Shown in pieces: positions 1 through 11,803 of a DNA stretch of 64,000 nt (its first letter is position 1; the number at the start of each line of letters is the position of its first letter). This DNA comes from Viscum album. Its lineage: Eukaryota; Streptophyta; Magnoliopsida; Santalales; Viscaceae. Where the stretch lies: assembly GCA_963277665.1 (NCBI GenBank), contig OY728136.1:1973146576-1973210575 (forward strand), in the 5' to 3' direction. A program made the position numbers and the translations under genes. The notes under the pieces are model-generated. The model saw only the letters and a list, made by a program, of their open reading frames with translations, made no database searches and was not told the DNA's origin.

Positions 1-1311
1 AATATTTTCAATAAATTCTAAAATTTTATTTTTTAGAAAATGACATTAATAATAATGTCAAAAAAAAAATTTTTAAATTATATCATTGGTAAAAAAATTC
101 TAATAAATAATTTTAAATATATTATAAATAGATCGAAAACATTTTTAGATAACTTGTATTTGGGAAAATTTATCTTCAACTGAAGGGATAACTAATGTAA
201 AGTGTTGTTTAAAAAATTATCAATAATTTTTTGTACCAAAGAGAGGAGAAACGGTACCTCTACATGAAAAATTTCATGTACAATAATAGAATTTGAATAT
301 ATAATGATATTATATAGTATAAAATAATTCAATCATGGGAGACATAATAATAAAAAATCTAAAATAATTTTGATATTGGGAAATAAACCCTTAACATTTT
401 GGTAATAATGATTCAAAATCCCCAATAATAGAAAAAATTAAAATCAAATGTTAAATAAAATAAATAGAATATATTCATGATATGAAATATAAAAAAGGGA
501 ATTATATAATCCAAAAACTAATCTAATTTGTGATTATGGAATATATCTCACAAAAGTAAAGGTGAGTTGAGAGGGCCGTACCTCAGGTTAGACTTCATGT
601 TTCTATGTCTAATCAATCAGTATAACAAATATTGGTATAACAAACCTATATTATAGAATTATAATCATATATATCATACAATATTTTATATGGAACATTA
701 ATTATAAACATAATTGTATTATATCCAATAAAATGAATACATAACACAAGAAAATTAATTAAAATGAGTAATGTAAATCTATACCACCGTTTAACTATCA
801 TGTAAAATCCCTTTGCAAGAAATTATTAAATTTATACTTAAAATAGTATGAATAATTCCCAATATTACATGTATAAAGGGGAATTATATACACCACACAA
901 TTTAAATAAATTGTGAATATAATATATGTCTTGAAGAAATATAAAATGAGATGATAATCCCATTATATGTGTCCAAATATTCAATATATAATCTTAAAAT
1001 CATGTATAATAATATAAAAAAATATTTTATCTATTAACAACCCTTTATAGGTTTTATAACTTATACTTCAATTAATTATTCTATTTCCTTTTAATTACAT
1101 ATTCAAATACTTAATCAGTTATTTCCATGAAGGTTGTTTTGATGATGTTCGGTCCATTTTTTAGAATCATATTCTATTTTATGTGTATATACTACCATTT
1201 TTAAATGTTACCCCATTAATCTTTTTTATTTTCATGATATTTAATGTTTCATTTGAATTTATTCTTTTATAGGGCTTATAATTGAAGAGTTACCAAATTG
1301 AGGAAGGAGTT
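1..1311. other. AT-rich, highly diverged repeat remnant
   Basis: No gene is visible. Around 540-600 a stretch with 'aaaggtgagttgagagg' and 'cgtacctcaggttagac' resembles, in minus orientation, the young-LTR segment that reads cttacctcgggtccgacttgac. This is therefore probably the decayed downstream half of another old LTR in minus orientation. The rest is too degraded to assign. Confidence 0.35.
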
Positions 1312-2036
1312 TTATTACAATATCCCTTTTTTTGAATTATTTTTAATAATATATCAAATAAATTTATTTATTTATTTTTAATCAACATAAGTTTTTTTAA
1401 TAAAATTTATATTTAATTTTTTTATACCTTTTTTGGATTAAAAATATGATTTTTCTGATAACTATTTTAATGTGAAAAATGTTTCTCATTCATAATTAAT
1501 TTAAATAATCAATAATGGGGATTATTTTAAATTAAAATTATATTTTTTTATATAAATAAATATTAATTTACATTAATAAAAATAATATTATTGGTCATAG
1601 AGTTAATATAAAATCATCTTCTACTCAAAAAAAAATACACTTCATGAAAACCGTCTTTTTTATCACGTATGTGGATTTTGATTTTAATTATAAATATTCA
1701 ATTCTCTAAAGTAAATTTTGTAAAATAGATTAAAAATTTTGAATCAAAATAATTAATATTATATAATAATATAAACTTAATTTTTAACAATAATGAATAG
1801 TAAATTTAGTAAAAATTACATATCATGGTAAATGAAAAAATAGGTTTACCATGTGTCACACTAAAAATATATGGTTTATAATTGCCTATATAATGTTTTA
1901 AAAAATTATTATATTTATATATTGACCATATAATATCAATGTATCTGTAATGATCTATTTTTAATCTTTTTTCATGTGTAAAATGTGTTTATAAGTTTTT
2001 GTTTTCAAAATTTACAAGTGTATGACTCGCCTCACT

Positions 2037-2044
2037 TATAAAAT
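2037..2044 (+). promoter_or_regulatory. TATA box of the old 5' LTR
   Basis: TATAAAAT within a locally C-rich context (ctcac before, tcctcctactctcc after). This matches the young LTR promoter, where TATAAAAG sits between 'cctctcctc' and 'cccccacctc'. The four downstream units lie at +367, +556, +751 and +931. Confidence 0.55.
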
Positions 2045-2390
2045 TCCTCCTACTCTCCATTCATGTTAATACCTTCTAATACAATTGGTTCATACAATAA
2101 CTTCCCAAATATATTTCTTAAATCCCTCTAAATTAACTAAAACCTTTATATTTATCATAAATAAATCCTAATAAGTATTTTGGGGCTTACCTATAGAGGT
2201 TTCTTGAAGAAGAGGTATTCTTTTAAACTGGGCATCTTTATTTTATTTTTTCTTCCTCACTCTTAAAATTTTCATATATAATTATTTTCTAATAAAAAAA
2301 TATCAATACATATAGAGATAAGTTATTATTTTAATAGAATAATATAAATCCATACCCTCTTCCATAAAATGTGATACGAAATCTTTATTC

Positions 2391-3010
2391 ATGTGTATAG
2401 CAGACTACCGTCTCGTAGACCAGTGTCATTCGTTTTCCAGCATCACCTCTAACTGATAAATATAGTGAAAGATTCAATTTGAATATATTATATTATAAAA
2501 ATATATATACTTCTTTACTAGTTGTATACCATATATTTTATTCATTTCCATTATGTGAGTGATAGGATAACGTTGCAAGAGTGTATAGTGGAATACAACC
2601 TTGCAATGTGATGTGTTTTATTTTTTATTAATTCCATACATGGAAGGTAATATTGATAATGTTGATGAATATATGTGAAATACATGACATAATAATTATA
2701 TTAGTGATGAATTTTTCATTCTTAAATTTTAATATATCATGTTACTTCTTACACAGAAAAATTAGAACTTCGTTTATTTATGTGTGGACTACCACTTCCA
2801 CAAAGCGATCTAATTATTTTTTTATCACCACATAACAAGAATGATATATAAAAGTATATTTAAATAAAATTCATCATATAATGATAATATGACCATACAT
2901 GAAATAAAAAATATTTCATATAAAATTTCCTTAATTATGATTGAAAAATGAAAACGTTTCCTATGCATCCTACCATCTACATGATTGTAACAGTTGTTCA
3001 TTTTTCATAG
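2391..3010 (+). repeat. four-unit LTR array, old copy 1
   Basis: Four degenerate units have cores at 2404 (actaccgtctc), 2593 (atacaacctt), 2788 (actaccacttcc) and 2968 (cctaccatctac). Each is preceded by a catg-tgta-like stretch, except that the last has atgcatc. Each is followed by a gaa/gat-rich tail. Spacings are about 189, 195 and 180 bp. The units are related to, but far diverged from, the units in the young LTRs. Confidence 0.6.
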
Positions 3011-4997
3011 ACATATTTAATGAATGTATTTTAAAGAATAATTGATATATAAAAATGATATATAACTCAATATTATTATTCTAGATATGATTAAATAATG
3101 ACCTCTTAAAATAATAGTCATCATTCAAATTTCATTTTGAAAGAGAAGCCTAATATCATCAAATCATAGAATGTAAACATAATTTATTAGGTAATTTTAT
3201 ATGAAATAGTAATAACTAAAATAAAAGAAAAAATAAACCTGGAATTTTTTATTTAGAAAGTAAATTGTTGTCAAAATTTTATTATTCAGAAAAATAATTA
3301 ACGAACGTGATGAATCAAACATAAGGAAAGGGACTTCATCTCAATTTCCTTTAATTAATGCATATTTTCATGTCATAAACCTATATTCTTTTACAATGTA
3401 TATATATAGAAGCATTCAAATGTTATATCATTAATTTTTATATAATAATGGTATTTATGGTTTTTGTAATGTCATTCTATCTTTTGGAATATGATCAAAA
3501 TATTTACAGAGGGATAATGGACTTTTTTATAAAACATTCTTATTTTTATAATTGTATCACTCTATTTTTCTTCCATGTCCATGTTTCTGAACTAATTTAA
3601 TTATAGAAATGAGAGATTTAATAATTATATTTTCCAATATGATAATTTTTTTCAAAAAATAAGAACCATTTAATAGAATTTTTGACTTTCATGATAATAA
3701 TAGAATTTCATATTTTAATGTTCACATCGACAAGAAATTTTATCCCCACTGTAACAATTAAATAAATATGGGATTCATTTATAATTTCCATTTTTTCATT
3801 AATAAGAAAACCATTCTTCACCTTTTCTGGGTATATTGGTATTGAAATTTTTATTTTTTTAATCCAAAGGGTATTTATTTTTGAAAAATGATTTTTTAAC
3901 AGAATATTGTATTTCGGATTCTAAAAGTGATTTACATGAGAGATTAAAATAGTTTTTTAAAAATATTAATATGAAAAGGTGAAATAATAAAAAATTTATT
4001 CATGATATCTTCCTTAAACATTTTACATGATGTTTTGATCACCATTATAGATCATTGGTGATCATGTTAAATCTTATCTGATGGTTGAAAAATGATAGTG
4101 GTAGAATGTATTAGTTAATTACTATTTTATCAGGAGGATTATATTGGAACATGTAGATATAATTATTCCAGTTTTAAGGGGATTTATGTGTTTTTTCAGG
4201 GGTATATGAGATTATATTCCAAGGAACCTCAATAAATATTCTATATTTTATCTCTATATTTCAAGGAAATTCTTTTACTTCAAAAGGATAGAAAATGTTA
4301 TTTTTTAATCGAAATATTATAACCTTTATGTGAAAAAGGGCATATTTTTATCAAAAATAAATTCATTAGTTATCTTGTTTATAATTATATTAACATTTTA
4401 CTTCTTTTATAAATCCCCAAATGAGGTTTTTGTACTCATCCCACATTTATAAAAAATCACATGGTTTAAGGATGGTAAAACAAGTTTTTTTTTGTAGATT
4501 ATGATGGGATTGAAAATTAATCTAGTGACTATGTGATTATTTTTATTTCAAATTAAACTCTCTCCTAGTTTTGTGAATATAATATGAAAGGATTGTGATA
4601 AATAATGATGTTAAAAAAGTATTTAACATTAAAGTTATTGAGGTTATTTGTGATATAGGGTTTTTTATTTATGGAATGATTCTGTATGAACATTTTGTAT
4701 TACTGTTGAATTTTGTAGATTAATTTATTATTTCATCATATGAAGGATTATTAATTTTTAATGAAAACAATACCTATGAAGAAATTGTTTTTTGTAAATG
4801 TCGATAGATAGGTGTAATAACCTTATTATTCATTTTAAATTTATTTGGTCCTTAAAATTTTTATTTTAGTGCCTCGGGAAAATAACATATGAACAACTCA
4901 TTATTTGGAGAAATATATGGATTTTGGATTGAAATTGATAAAATGATTGAATTTAAACATATCAAGCATGTATATTTCTAAATTTAGGTATTATATC

Positions 4998-5008
4998 TGG
5001 TATGAAAT
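4998..5008 (+). other. degenerate primer binding site
   Basis: TGGTATGAAAT starts two bases after the LTR end. The young element has TGGTATCAAAG at the same offset. Plant initiator tRNA-Met primes from TGGTATCAGAGC, which fits this site with a few changes. Confidence 0.5.
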
Positions 5009-5082
5009 TATTTAACCCATGGAAAAGGATATAGAAATAATATATTTTAAGATTACCATAATGTATTATGATTTCAATGACC

Positions 5083-5087
5083 TTTTT
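5083..5087. repeat. target site duplication, left copy (TTTTT)
   Basis: Five T lie directly outside the outermost LTR end (TATAAGG begins at 5088). The same five T follow the opposite outermost LTR end at 49583-49587. A homopolymer is weak evidence by itself, but position and length are exactly those expected for a gypsy insertion. Confidence 0.5.
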
Positions 5088-5602
5088 TATAAGGCCCCAT
5101 CCTTAAACCTTACTTAATATTGAATTAAAAGAATAATTCACGTTGAGGATCTTTTTAGTTTTAGAGTTTTATAGAATTAGAACATAACTATTACATCTCA
5201 AAAGAATACAAAGTAGACACTTCTACTAAGTTTCCATAATAAAAAAAAACTCTTAAAAAGAAACATGTCTAGTTCCATGTTTTATAAAGCATGACATTCC
5301 CTTGATCCCATCCTTGACCTTATTCCTCTATAAGTCCTGTGAAAAACATTTTGAAAAACTTGGGGTGAGCATAAAAAGCTCAGTAAGGGATACAGAAAGA
5401 ATGAAAACTGTTAGTTTTTCAAACATCAAATAAACCATATATACTCTATCAAAGTAATACCTTCACCTTCATGAAGTAGTAAAAACTCTTCACTAAATAA
5501 AGTATCATTAATTACCTTTATGTAACCAAAGTATTACCATAAAATCCATATAAAGAACACATAACATATATAAAGGTAACTTGGGACATAAACATACTTA
5601 AG

Positions 5603-5754
5603 TGGAATAACCATACGGTCGACTTCCACACATATCACTTAATGGAATAGCCATACGGCCAATTTCCATACATACTTAATGGAATAGCCATACGGCCGAC
5701 TTCCATACATACTTAATGGAATATCCATACGGACGACTTCCATACCCAATGCAT
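5603..5754 (-). repeat. tandem 37-41-bp hairpin repeat in U5
   Basis: Four consecutive units start at about 5603, 5644, 5681 and 5718. Each reads like GGAATAGCCATACGGCC followed by a TTTCCATA spacer. Within a unit GGAA pairs with TTCC and GCC with GGC, so each unit can fold. The plus-strand LTR at 25333-29724 has two to three units of the same repeat, and other LTRs have a different U5 at this place. Confidence 0.75.
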
Positions 5755-6582
5755 TGGAGGTTATAGCGTAACCACCCGTCCTGTTATTCACGGCACCACC
5801 CGTCATATGGTTTATAATGTAACCACCCGTTAAAATGTCCAAGTACCAATATAAAATCATAAAACATAAAACCAATATAAAGGAATGATAACATTTCCAA
5901 ATTTCAATCACAATATATCATAAATATATTGAAATAGTAGAATCCTTTTTCAAAACCATTTTCAATACCAAAATACATAAAAGATTATATGGTATTTTTT
6001 TTATTCTAAAAACGTTACGGCTTGTTGATAAAGCCAAAGACCAAATAATACTCGCGGCGGCGGAAAAGGTCATTGTCACCGCGTACGTTAAAAACAAACA
6101 TTCCTTTTTGTCGTTTTGTAAAACGCTTCGTAGAAAAAGATTACTTTTGTATAAAATTAAAATTAAAAGGGTTTTATACACCGTATAAAAGAAAGTTGTG
6201 TATAAAATAAAATATGCCTCAATGAAAGGATATTGAGATGAAGTCCCTTACCTCGGGTCCGACTTGACTTGATCATTCTTTAACGTCCTGAATAATAAAC
6301 TTGAGTTAATTTATAATTGATTAAGAACCTTTTTAAAGTTCATTATTCCTTTTATATCACTTATTGCCATGTTATAAACATTATGTAACCATTTAAGTTA
6401 ATAATGTCTGTTTTGTCAATATTTGGTTCTTAAGTCGAAAGTGGACTTCTTACAATTACATGTTGTTCGTGGGGTCAAAAGTTCTTTATATCCAGAATGA
6501 AAATATTGATTTGGATATCATATATATAATATATATCCAGAATATACATGTATTTATAATATTACATAATCATTTAGAGGTA

Positions 6583-6649
6583 AGAAATGAAATGCACCGT
6601 TCATGGAGACGGTAAGCCGTACGCACGCATGAACGCTACTTTCATTTCT
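6583..6649 (-). repeat. 67-bp inverted-repeat hairpin (array unit 4)
   Basis: Outer arms AGAAATGAAA and TTTCATTTCT, second arms CGTTCATG and CATGAACG, inner ACGG-taag-CCGT. Unit core at +949 from the TATA box. The central palindrome has a T-to-C change (gtacgcacg). Confidence 0.85.
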
Positions 6650-6790
6650 TTGTCATATTAATGGAATTAAAAATAAATGAGAGGTATGTATATTTTAATT
6701 CCAGAATTATATTCCTCATTTAGATATATCATTAATTACATATATACATTATATACATGTACTTTTAATAGTACATTACATTTGGGGATA

Positions 6791-6857
6791 AGAAATGAAA
6801 TTCACCGTTCATGGAAACGGTAAGCCGTACGTACGCATGAACGCTACTTTCATTTCT
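6791..6857 (-). repeat. 67-bp inverted-repeat hairpin (array unit 3)
   Basis: Same structure, 208 bp from the previous copy, core at +741 from the TATA box. Small changes (ttcacc for tgcacc, gaaacgg for gagacgg) do not alter the length. Confidence 0.85.
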
Positions 6858-7557
6858 ATATCATACTTTAATTGAAAGAAATAATAATGATATAGAGGTA
6901 TATAATAATTCCAGTATAACATCATATATAATAACATTAAATCCATCCCTTATATGTCCCACATATGGTATTAACGAATCAAATCACTTTCAGGGGGCGG
7001 TAGTCTGCACTTCCTAAAATGAAGATATCTTGTTTACCCATAATGGAAACCATAAAGGTATTCCCAAAATGAAAACAACATAAGCTTAAGGAAACCATAA
7101 ACATATTATATATCATATATAAAAATAGTGACATCATAATGGCCACCTTTGAAGGTGTTAAATGAGTATTGAACAATCATCGTTTCGGGAGGCAGAATTT
7201 CGCCATCCACGGAAACCGTATGTTCTTTAACCATTTGATGTAGTTTTGTGAGAGTGTACCTCAAATAAATCTTATAACAACATCCTAGTATATTTAAGAT
7301 ACTTGTTTTGTTACAAAAGAAGTAAATAAAAAGATTTTAGAGGGTTGGAGAAGAAAAATAAAACAAATGAACAAGAGAGAATGAATTACCTTTAAAAGTG
7401 TAACTCCTTTTGATTTGAGCCTAAAGGCTTCCTTTGAAAGGATTATGCCCAAAGTAAATACTCTAGGATGAGGAGAGGGATGTGGAGATATTAATTGGGC
7501 AGGGTTTGGCCGAGCCAAAGGCTTGAGGAGTGTGTAAAATGAGGTAGAGGTGGGGGC

Positions 7558-7565
7558 CTTTTATA
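7558..7565 (-). promoter_or_regulatory. LTR TATA box
   Basis: TATAAAAG on the minus strand, between 'cctctcctct' and 'gcccccacctctacc'. It is the most conserved stretch of the LTR and the likely core promoter. Array units follow at +369, +561, +741 and +949. Confidence 0.75.
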
Positions 7566-8985
7566 AGAGGAGAGGAGGGGCACTTTTGGAAAGTAAAGAA
7601 ATATTACTTTATTTGAAAATGTGTTTCGGTTTCAAAAGGTCCCACATTGATATAATTCGTGGATAAGGTGATAAGGGTTCGACATCCACTCATACAATTG
7701 GTTTTGGACATGTGTAGTTCATAGATTTTACATTAGCTTTCCATTTTATTTAAATCGTCAAATAATGATGTCATCGCTGCATCATTATTATGTCATAAAT
7801 AATTTAATTTATTTAATGTCTAAAAATCATACAAAAAATACTATGATGTAGGAAATCTTTTTAGCTTTCCAATGACTATTTATAATCAAACATCTGATCT
7901 TTATAACCCCATGTAAAAATTGTTTTCGTAAAACATATTATGATTGTGTCATTTTTACTTTTACATTAAATAAAAAGTTATTTATGTCATTTCCCAACCA
8001 AAATGTCTCCATGGGGTCCCCAAGTTGACCCATGGATTTTTTTGGTCGGCCATGACACAACCAATAAGGTTGGGACATGTGTCTAGGTCATTTCATATTA
8101 TTAAAAAATTATTTATACCTTAAACTACACTAATTACCACTAATCGCGATTAAAAACTTAATAAGTTACTATTCACCAAAAAATTATTAATACTCATTGA
8201 ACCACATTTTACTTCTTAATGACAACCATGTATGTCGGATTTTCAAAATTCAATACACATTAGTGGTAAACTTCCATTTAACTAAAAAATCAGGTTACTT
8301 GATTACCACTTAGTGGTTTCACTATTCATCAAAAATTGAAGTTTTTCAGAAAATTACCAAAAATTCACCCTAAGCTATATTTGATATTACGAATTCAAAA
8401 AAGAAGTCTATTTTAAAAAATTCAAATAATATAAGTCACATTAATTAATTTAATAATTAATTCCCGCTGCAAGAGAAAATAGCGTGTTTTTACAAAAGAA
8501 TAAGTATCAAACGATTGACACCAGTTTAAGTCTAATTTCAAAGTGAAATTGATTCCAATGACCACCATTGGATAAAATGGTAAAAATATATTCTAATTCA
8601 ACTTCAAAACCAATTCAAAACATAATATAATCATATAAATAAATTAGATTAAAAAGCAGTTTTGATGTAAAATGCAGTATTTTTCAATATTCATTAAAAA
8701 ATGAACATTGTCAGAAAAATACCCAAATTTCACACAAGGTAAATTTTGATGTCCCAATCATAAAGGATAAGTTTATTTTGACAAACATAGTTTATAAAAT
8801 TTTCAAAATATAGATTCAAAAATGGTTTGCCATCAAAAGGCAGTAAAACAATCTTTTAAGAATATTAGTGTATTCCATGCATAAGATTGTATTTATTTTC
8901 ATTTTAAGTCTCTATAACACTATCTTAATCATTAATAGACATAGATAAAAATATCTATTATTCATTACTTACTTGGGATGTTACA

Positions 8986-9000
8986 TCCTTCCCCCCTTTA
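8986..9000 (-). other. polypurine tract of element I
   Basis: The minus strand reads taaaggggggaagga directly before the LTR start TGTAAC. It is the plus-strand primer for reverse transcription and fixes the U3 boundary. Confidence 0.85.
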
Positions 9001-9024
9001 GAAAATTGCGTCCCCGTAATTTAT

Positions 9025-10346
9025 TTACTTATCGAATAAATGGGGGTACTTGTCCCTCATTGCATTTTCAGATTCCCATGTTTCCTCTTCAATCATGTGG
9101 TTTTTCAACAAAACCTTTACCTGATGAATCACCTTATTCTGTAACACTAGCTCCATGTGGTCAAGAATCTGGACTAGTTGTTCCTCATAAGATAGGTTCT
9201 CTTCCAGCTGAACTACCTCTGGACTCAAAACATGAGATGGATCTGGCATATACTTTCTCAACATCGAAATATGAAAAACATTGTGTACCTGAGATAAACT
9301 CGGAGGTAAATCCCCTCGGTATGCCACTGATCCAACTCTCTCTAGAATTTCATATGGTCCAATGAAACTTGGACTTAGCTTTCCTTTCTTACCAAATCTC
9401 ATCACACTTTTCCAAGGAGAAACCTTGATAAAAACATGATCACCTACCTCGAAAGATAGATCCTTCATCCGGTTATCCGCATAACTCTTCTGCCTGCTCT
9501 GAGCTATTCTCATGTGCTTCTGAATCAACTGAACTTTTTTTTCCATCTCTTCTACCAATTCTAGTCCCATCAACTTCCTTTCACCCACTTCATTCCAAAA
9601 TGCTGGAGTTCGACACCGCTTCCCATATAATGTCTCAAATCGTGCCTTCTGTATACTGGAATGAAAACTATTATTATAAGAGAACTCAACCAAAGAAAGA
9701 TGTTGGTCCCAACTTCCCTGATAATCCAACGAACAAGCTCGTAGCATATCCTCTAAGGTCTGAATTGTTCGTTCTGACTGCCCATCTGATTGAGGATGAA
9801 AATTTGTACTAAAATTTAATTCAGTACCCAATGACTTCTGAATGCCTTTCCAAAAGTTAGAAGTAAACCTGTGATCACGATCCGATACAATGGAGAGAGG
9901 AACTCCATGTAACCTGACTATCTCTTTAAGATACAAACGGGAAAGTTGATCAAGAGAGAAAGTATCTCATATAGCAAGGAAATGAGCAGATTTGGTCAAG
10001 TGATCAACAATAACCCAGATTGCATTATTACCTCGAGATGTCTTCGGTAATCCAATAACAAAGTCCATGGATATATTCTCCCATTTCCACTCTGGCACTG
10101 GTAAAGGCTGAAGCATCCCTGCCTCTCTTCTTTAACCTGTTGACATGTCAAACACTTCACAGTAAAATCAGCAATATCTCTTTTCATTCCATCCCACCAG
10201 TAATATTCCCGCAGATCTCTATACATCTTAGTACTGCCCGGATGAACTGAAAATGGGGAACTATGACCCTCACATAACAACTCATTCTTCAACTGTGTAT
10301 CAAAAGGCACACATAATCTCTTCCCAAATCTCAAAACACAAACACA
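9025..10346 (-). pseudogene. integrase with chromodomain-like tail (broken)
   Basis: The integrase joins the cDNA to host DNA. The N-terminal zinc-binding part ([26 protein letters not shown]) lies at 10160-10265. A loss of about 10 bases near 10120, relative to element II, shifts the frame. A CGA-to-TGA stop near 9966 precedes an open stretch of 303 codons (9025-9936). In that stretch VSDRD holds the second catalytic Asp and QSERTIQ the catalytic Glu. The C-terminal part (SQVHNVFHISMLRKY, then ETWESENAMRDKYPHLF) is typical of Tekay/Del chromoviruses, where a chromodomain-like tail steers insertion. The frame ends just before the PPT. Confidence 0.88.
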
Positions 10347-10552
10347 AACTTATCCAATAACTCATGGAAAATTTGATTCATAAGGTCCATCAATACAGCA
10401 GGTGCATTGGTTAACCCAAAAGGCATAACTACAAATTCATAATGTCCATATCTAGTACAGAACGCAGTCTTCGGAACGTCTGCTTATTTTAATTTCAACT
10501 GATGGTACCCCGACCTCAAGTCAATCTTTGAAAAATACTGAGCTCCCTGGAG
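10347..10552 (-). pseudogene. reverse transcriptase remnant
   Basis: About 200 bp of RT survive: the KIDLR-GYHQLK motif, one in-frame stop, then [18 protein letters not shown] and [12 protein letters not shown]. The catalytic FIDD motif and everything after it are deleted, and the sequence runs straight into integrase. It is fused upstream to gag within a few bases of the ATCAG join. Confidence 0.85.
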
Positions 10553-11678
10553 CTGATACCACTTCATTCGATGGCCCAACATCTGCTGAAGTTGTTGCAA
10601 AGGATTTCACCACCCCTTTCTCTTTGTAGTCTGGCTGCATTCCCCCATTTGAGTTCTTACTTGGACACTCGTTTGCACAATGACCCATTTCATTACACTT
10701 AAAACATCTTACCGTTGGCTTTTCATTTCCTGCTTGATCATCTTCCTTACAGTTACAAGCAATATGACATGACTTACCACACCGAAAGCACTTACCAGAC
10801 TTCAAAAGACATTCCCCAGCATGCCTTTTTCCACATTTATCACAAACTGGAAACTTAGTTCTCTTACCATCAGACTTTTTTGAAGAATTCTTACCTTTCT
10901 CCTGCCACCTCGGTCTCTTCTTCTACTGGTTGTTATAGAAAACTTGGTCATCGGCAAACTCCATTTCCACCTTCTCAGCACATCGAACAAGCTTTTCATA
11001 ACTTTTAAACTCACGAGAAGCTAATTCCCATCGATATTTTGGCTTTAATCCTAAGTAAAAATGATTGATTTTACTATCAAGGTCCCGGATAAAATTTGGA
11101 GCATACCTTGCCAATCGAGTGAAATTTTCTTCATAAGCAGCCACTGAATCATCTTCCTGCCTCAATTCTAGGAACTGTTTTTCCATCCTAAGACGAACCA
11201 CCTTAGGAAAATATTTCTCAAGAAACATACCTTTGAATTCGTCCCAGTGAAGATCCTCAATCTCATCACTATCTGTTATATTTTTCACCATCGACCACCA
11301 CAGATCAGCTTCACCTTCAAAACGGTAAACAGCAAGACTAACCTTTTGATGTTCTGAACACCCCATGACATCAAAAATCTTCTCCAGTGCTTTAATCCAC
11401 CCTTCAGCTTGCATAGGGTCAGATGATCCTCTGAATGATGGGGGATGTTGCCTCATGAATTGTTCCACCACTGACATGTTCCTCTGCGCTTGTTCTGGCT
11501 GATCTCGTGCATAGATACCACCGCCATTTATCGCTTGATTCAACTGCGCCATTACTGCAACAAACTGTTCAGTTCCAATTCCGACCATTTCTGGATGCTG
11601 ATTCGGAAGGTTATTTCCTTCTGTATGCCTTCCTAGCACTGCTTCCCTGTTTCCTCTGCAAAAAACCATTCTGAACAA
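10553..11678 (-). pseudogene. gag capsid/nucleocapsid (one stop)
   Basis: Gag packages the element RNA. The capsid part shows the Retrotrans_gag pattern (GWIKALEKIFDVMGC, YRFEGEADLWW, KGMFLEKYFP, LRQEDDSVAAYEENFTRLA) over 10925-11450. A TAG at 10923 interrupts the frame. Reading on in the same frame gives a basic stretch, a degenerate knuckle CDKCGKRHAGEC, then two good CX2CX4HX4C knuckles (CFRCGKSCHIACNC and CFKCNEMGHCANEC). The open frame begins with TTG; the first ATG is four codons in and overlaps 'ttttttgcag', a possible splice acceptor, so the true start may be downstream. The protease that should follow is deleted. Confidence 0.85.
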
Positions 11679-11791
11679 ACATGTCTTAGATGAAGCAACA
11701 TGGTAATCTTTAAATGCTATATCATTTCGAAAAAAAATATTTTTGGATAATCATTTAATAGAATTCTAACTCCTAAAGTTATCTAAACTGA

Positions 11792-11803
11792 CCTTTGATA
11801 CCA
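11792..11803 (-). other. primer binding site of element I
   Basis: The minus strand reads TGGTATCAAAGG two bases after the LTR end GGCCTTATA. The first eight bases match the complement of the 3' end of initiator tRNA-Met, the usual primer of this clade. Confidence 0.75.

Larger units (their letters stand above)
1312..4995 (+). repeat. old diverged LTR, 5' LTR of the host element (plus)
   Basis: The order of landmarks matches the young LTRs: TATA box at 2037, four array units at 2391-3010, a segment like 'ttcttttatacggtgtata' near 3390, and the 'tgagg...ctcatccca' hairpin remnant near 4425-4445. The end 'ggtattata' at 4987-4995 corresponds to 'ggccttata' in young copies and is followed two bases later by a primer-binding-site-like sequence. 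The left boundary near 1312 is a guess, based on a weak resemblance of 1300-1330 to the polypurine tract plus LTR start. Sequence identity to young copies is low, so this is an old insertion. Confidence 0.6.
4996..5087 (+). repeat. internal region of the old host element, left part
   Basis: This is the short sequence between the old 5' LTR and the young nested insertion. It resumes at 49588. Together the two parts give only about 430 bp of internal DNA without coding capacity, so the host element was probably non-autonomous. Confidence 0.5.
5088..8985 (-). repeat. 3' LTR of element I (minus)
   Basis: On the minus strand the LTR begins TGTAACATCCCAAG (ending at 8985) and ends GGCCTTATA (5088): 3.9 kb, very long even for the Tekay clade. 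In order it holds U3, a TATA box, a leader with stem-loops, the array with two 67-bp hairpins, and a U5 with four copies of a 37-41-bp hairpin repeat. It lacks the 1.3-kb hairpin-module block seen in other copies. No gene is present; short open frames inside are incidental. Confidence 0.8.
8986..11803 (-). mobile_element. internal region of element I, gypsy/Tekay, deleted
   Basis: Order on the minus strand: PBS, gag with zinc knuckles, a short RT piece, integrase with chromodomain-like tail, PPT. Protease, most of RT and all of RNase H are missing. Comparison with element II locates two deletions: one of about 0.8 kb (join at 10553-10557, shared ATCAG) and one of about 1.0 kb (join near 10337-10347, shared GTTTGTG). 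The element cannot move on its own. Confidence 0.85.

Noticed and set aside
2391..3010. Centromeric or other satellite of about 185 bp
   Set aside because: Only three or four units occur per locus, always at a fixed distance from an LTR TATA box. They are an LTR feature, although such arrays could seed satellites.
8973..9365. 130-codon open frame on the plus strand across the integrase end
   Set aside because: It is antisense to a recognisable integrase C-terminus.
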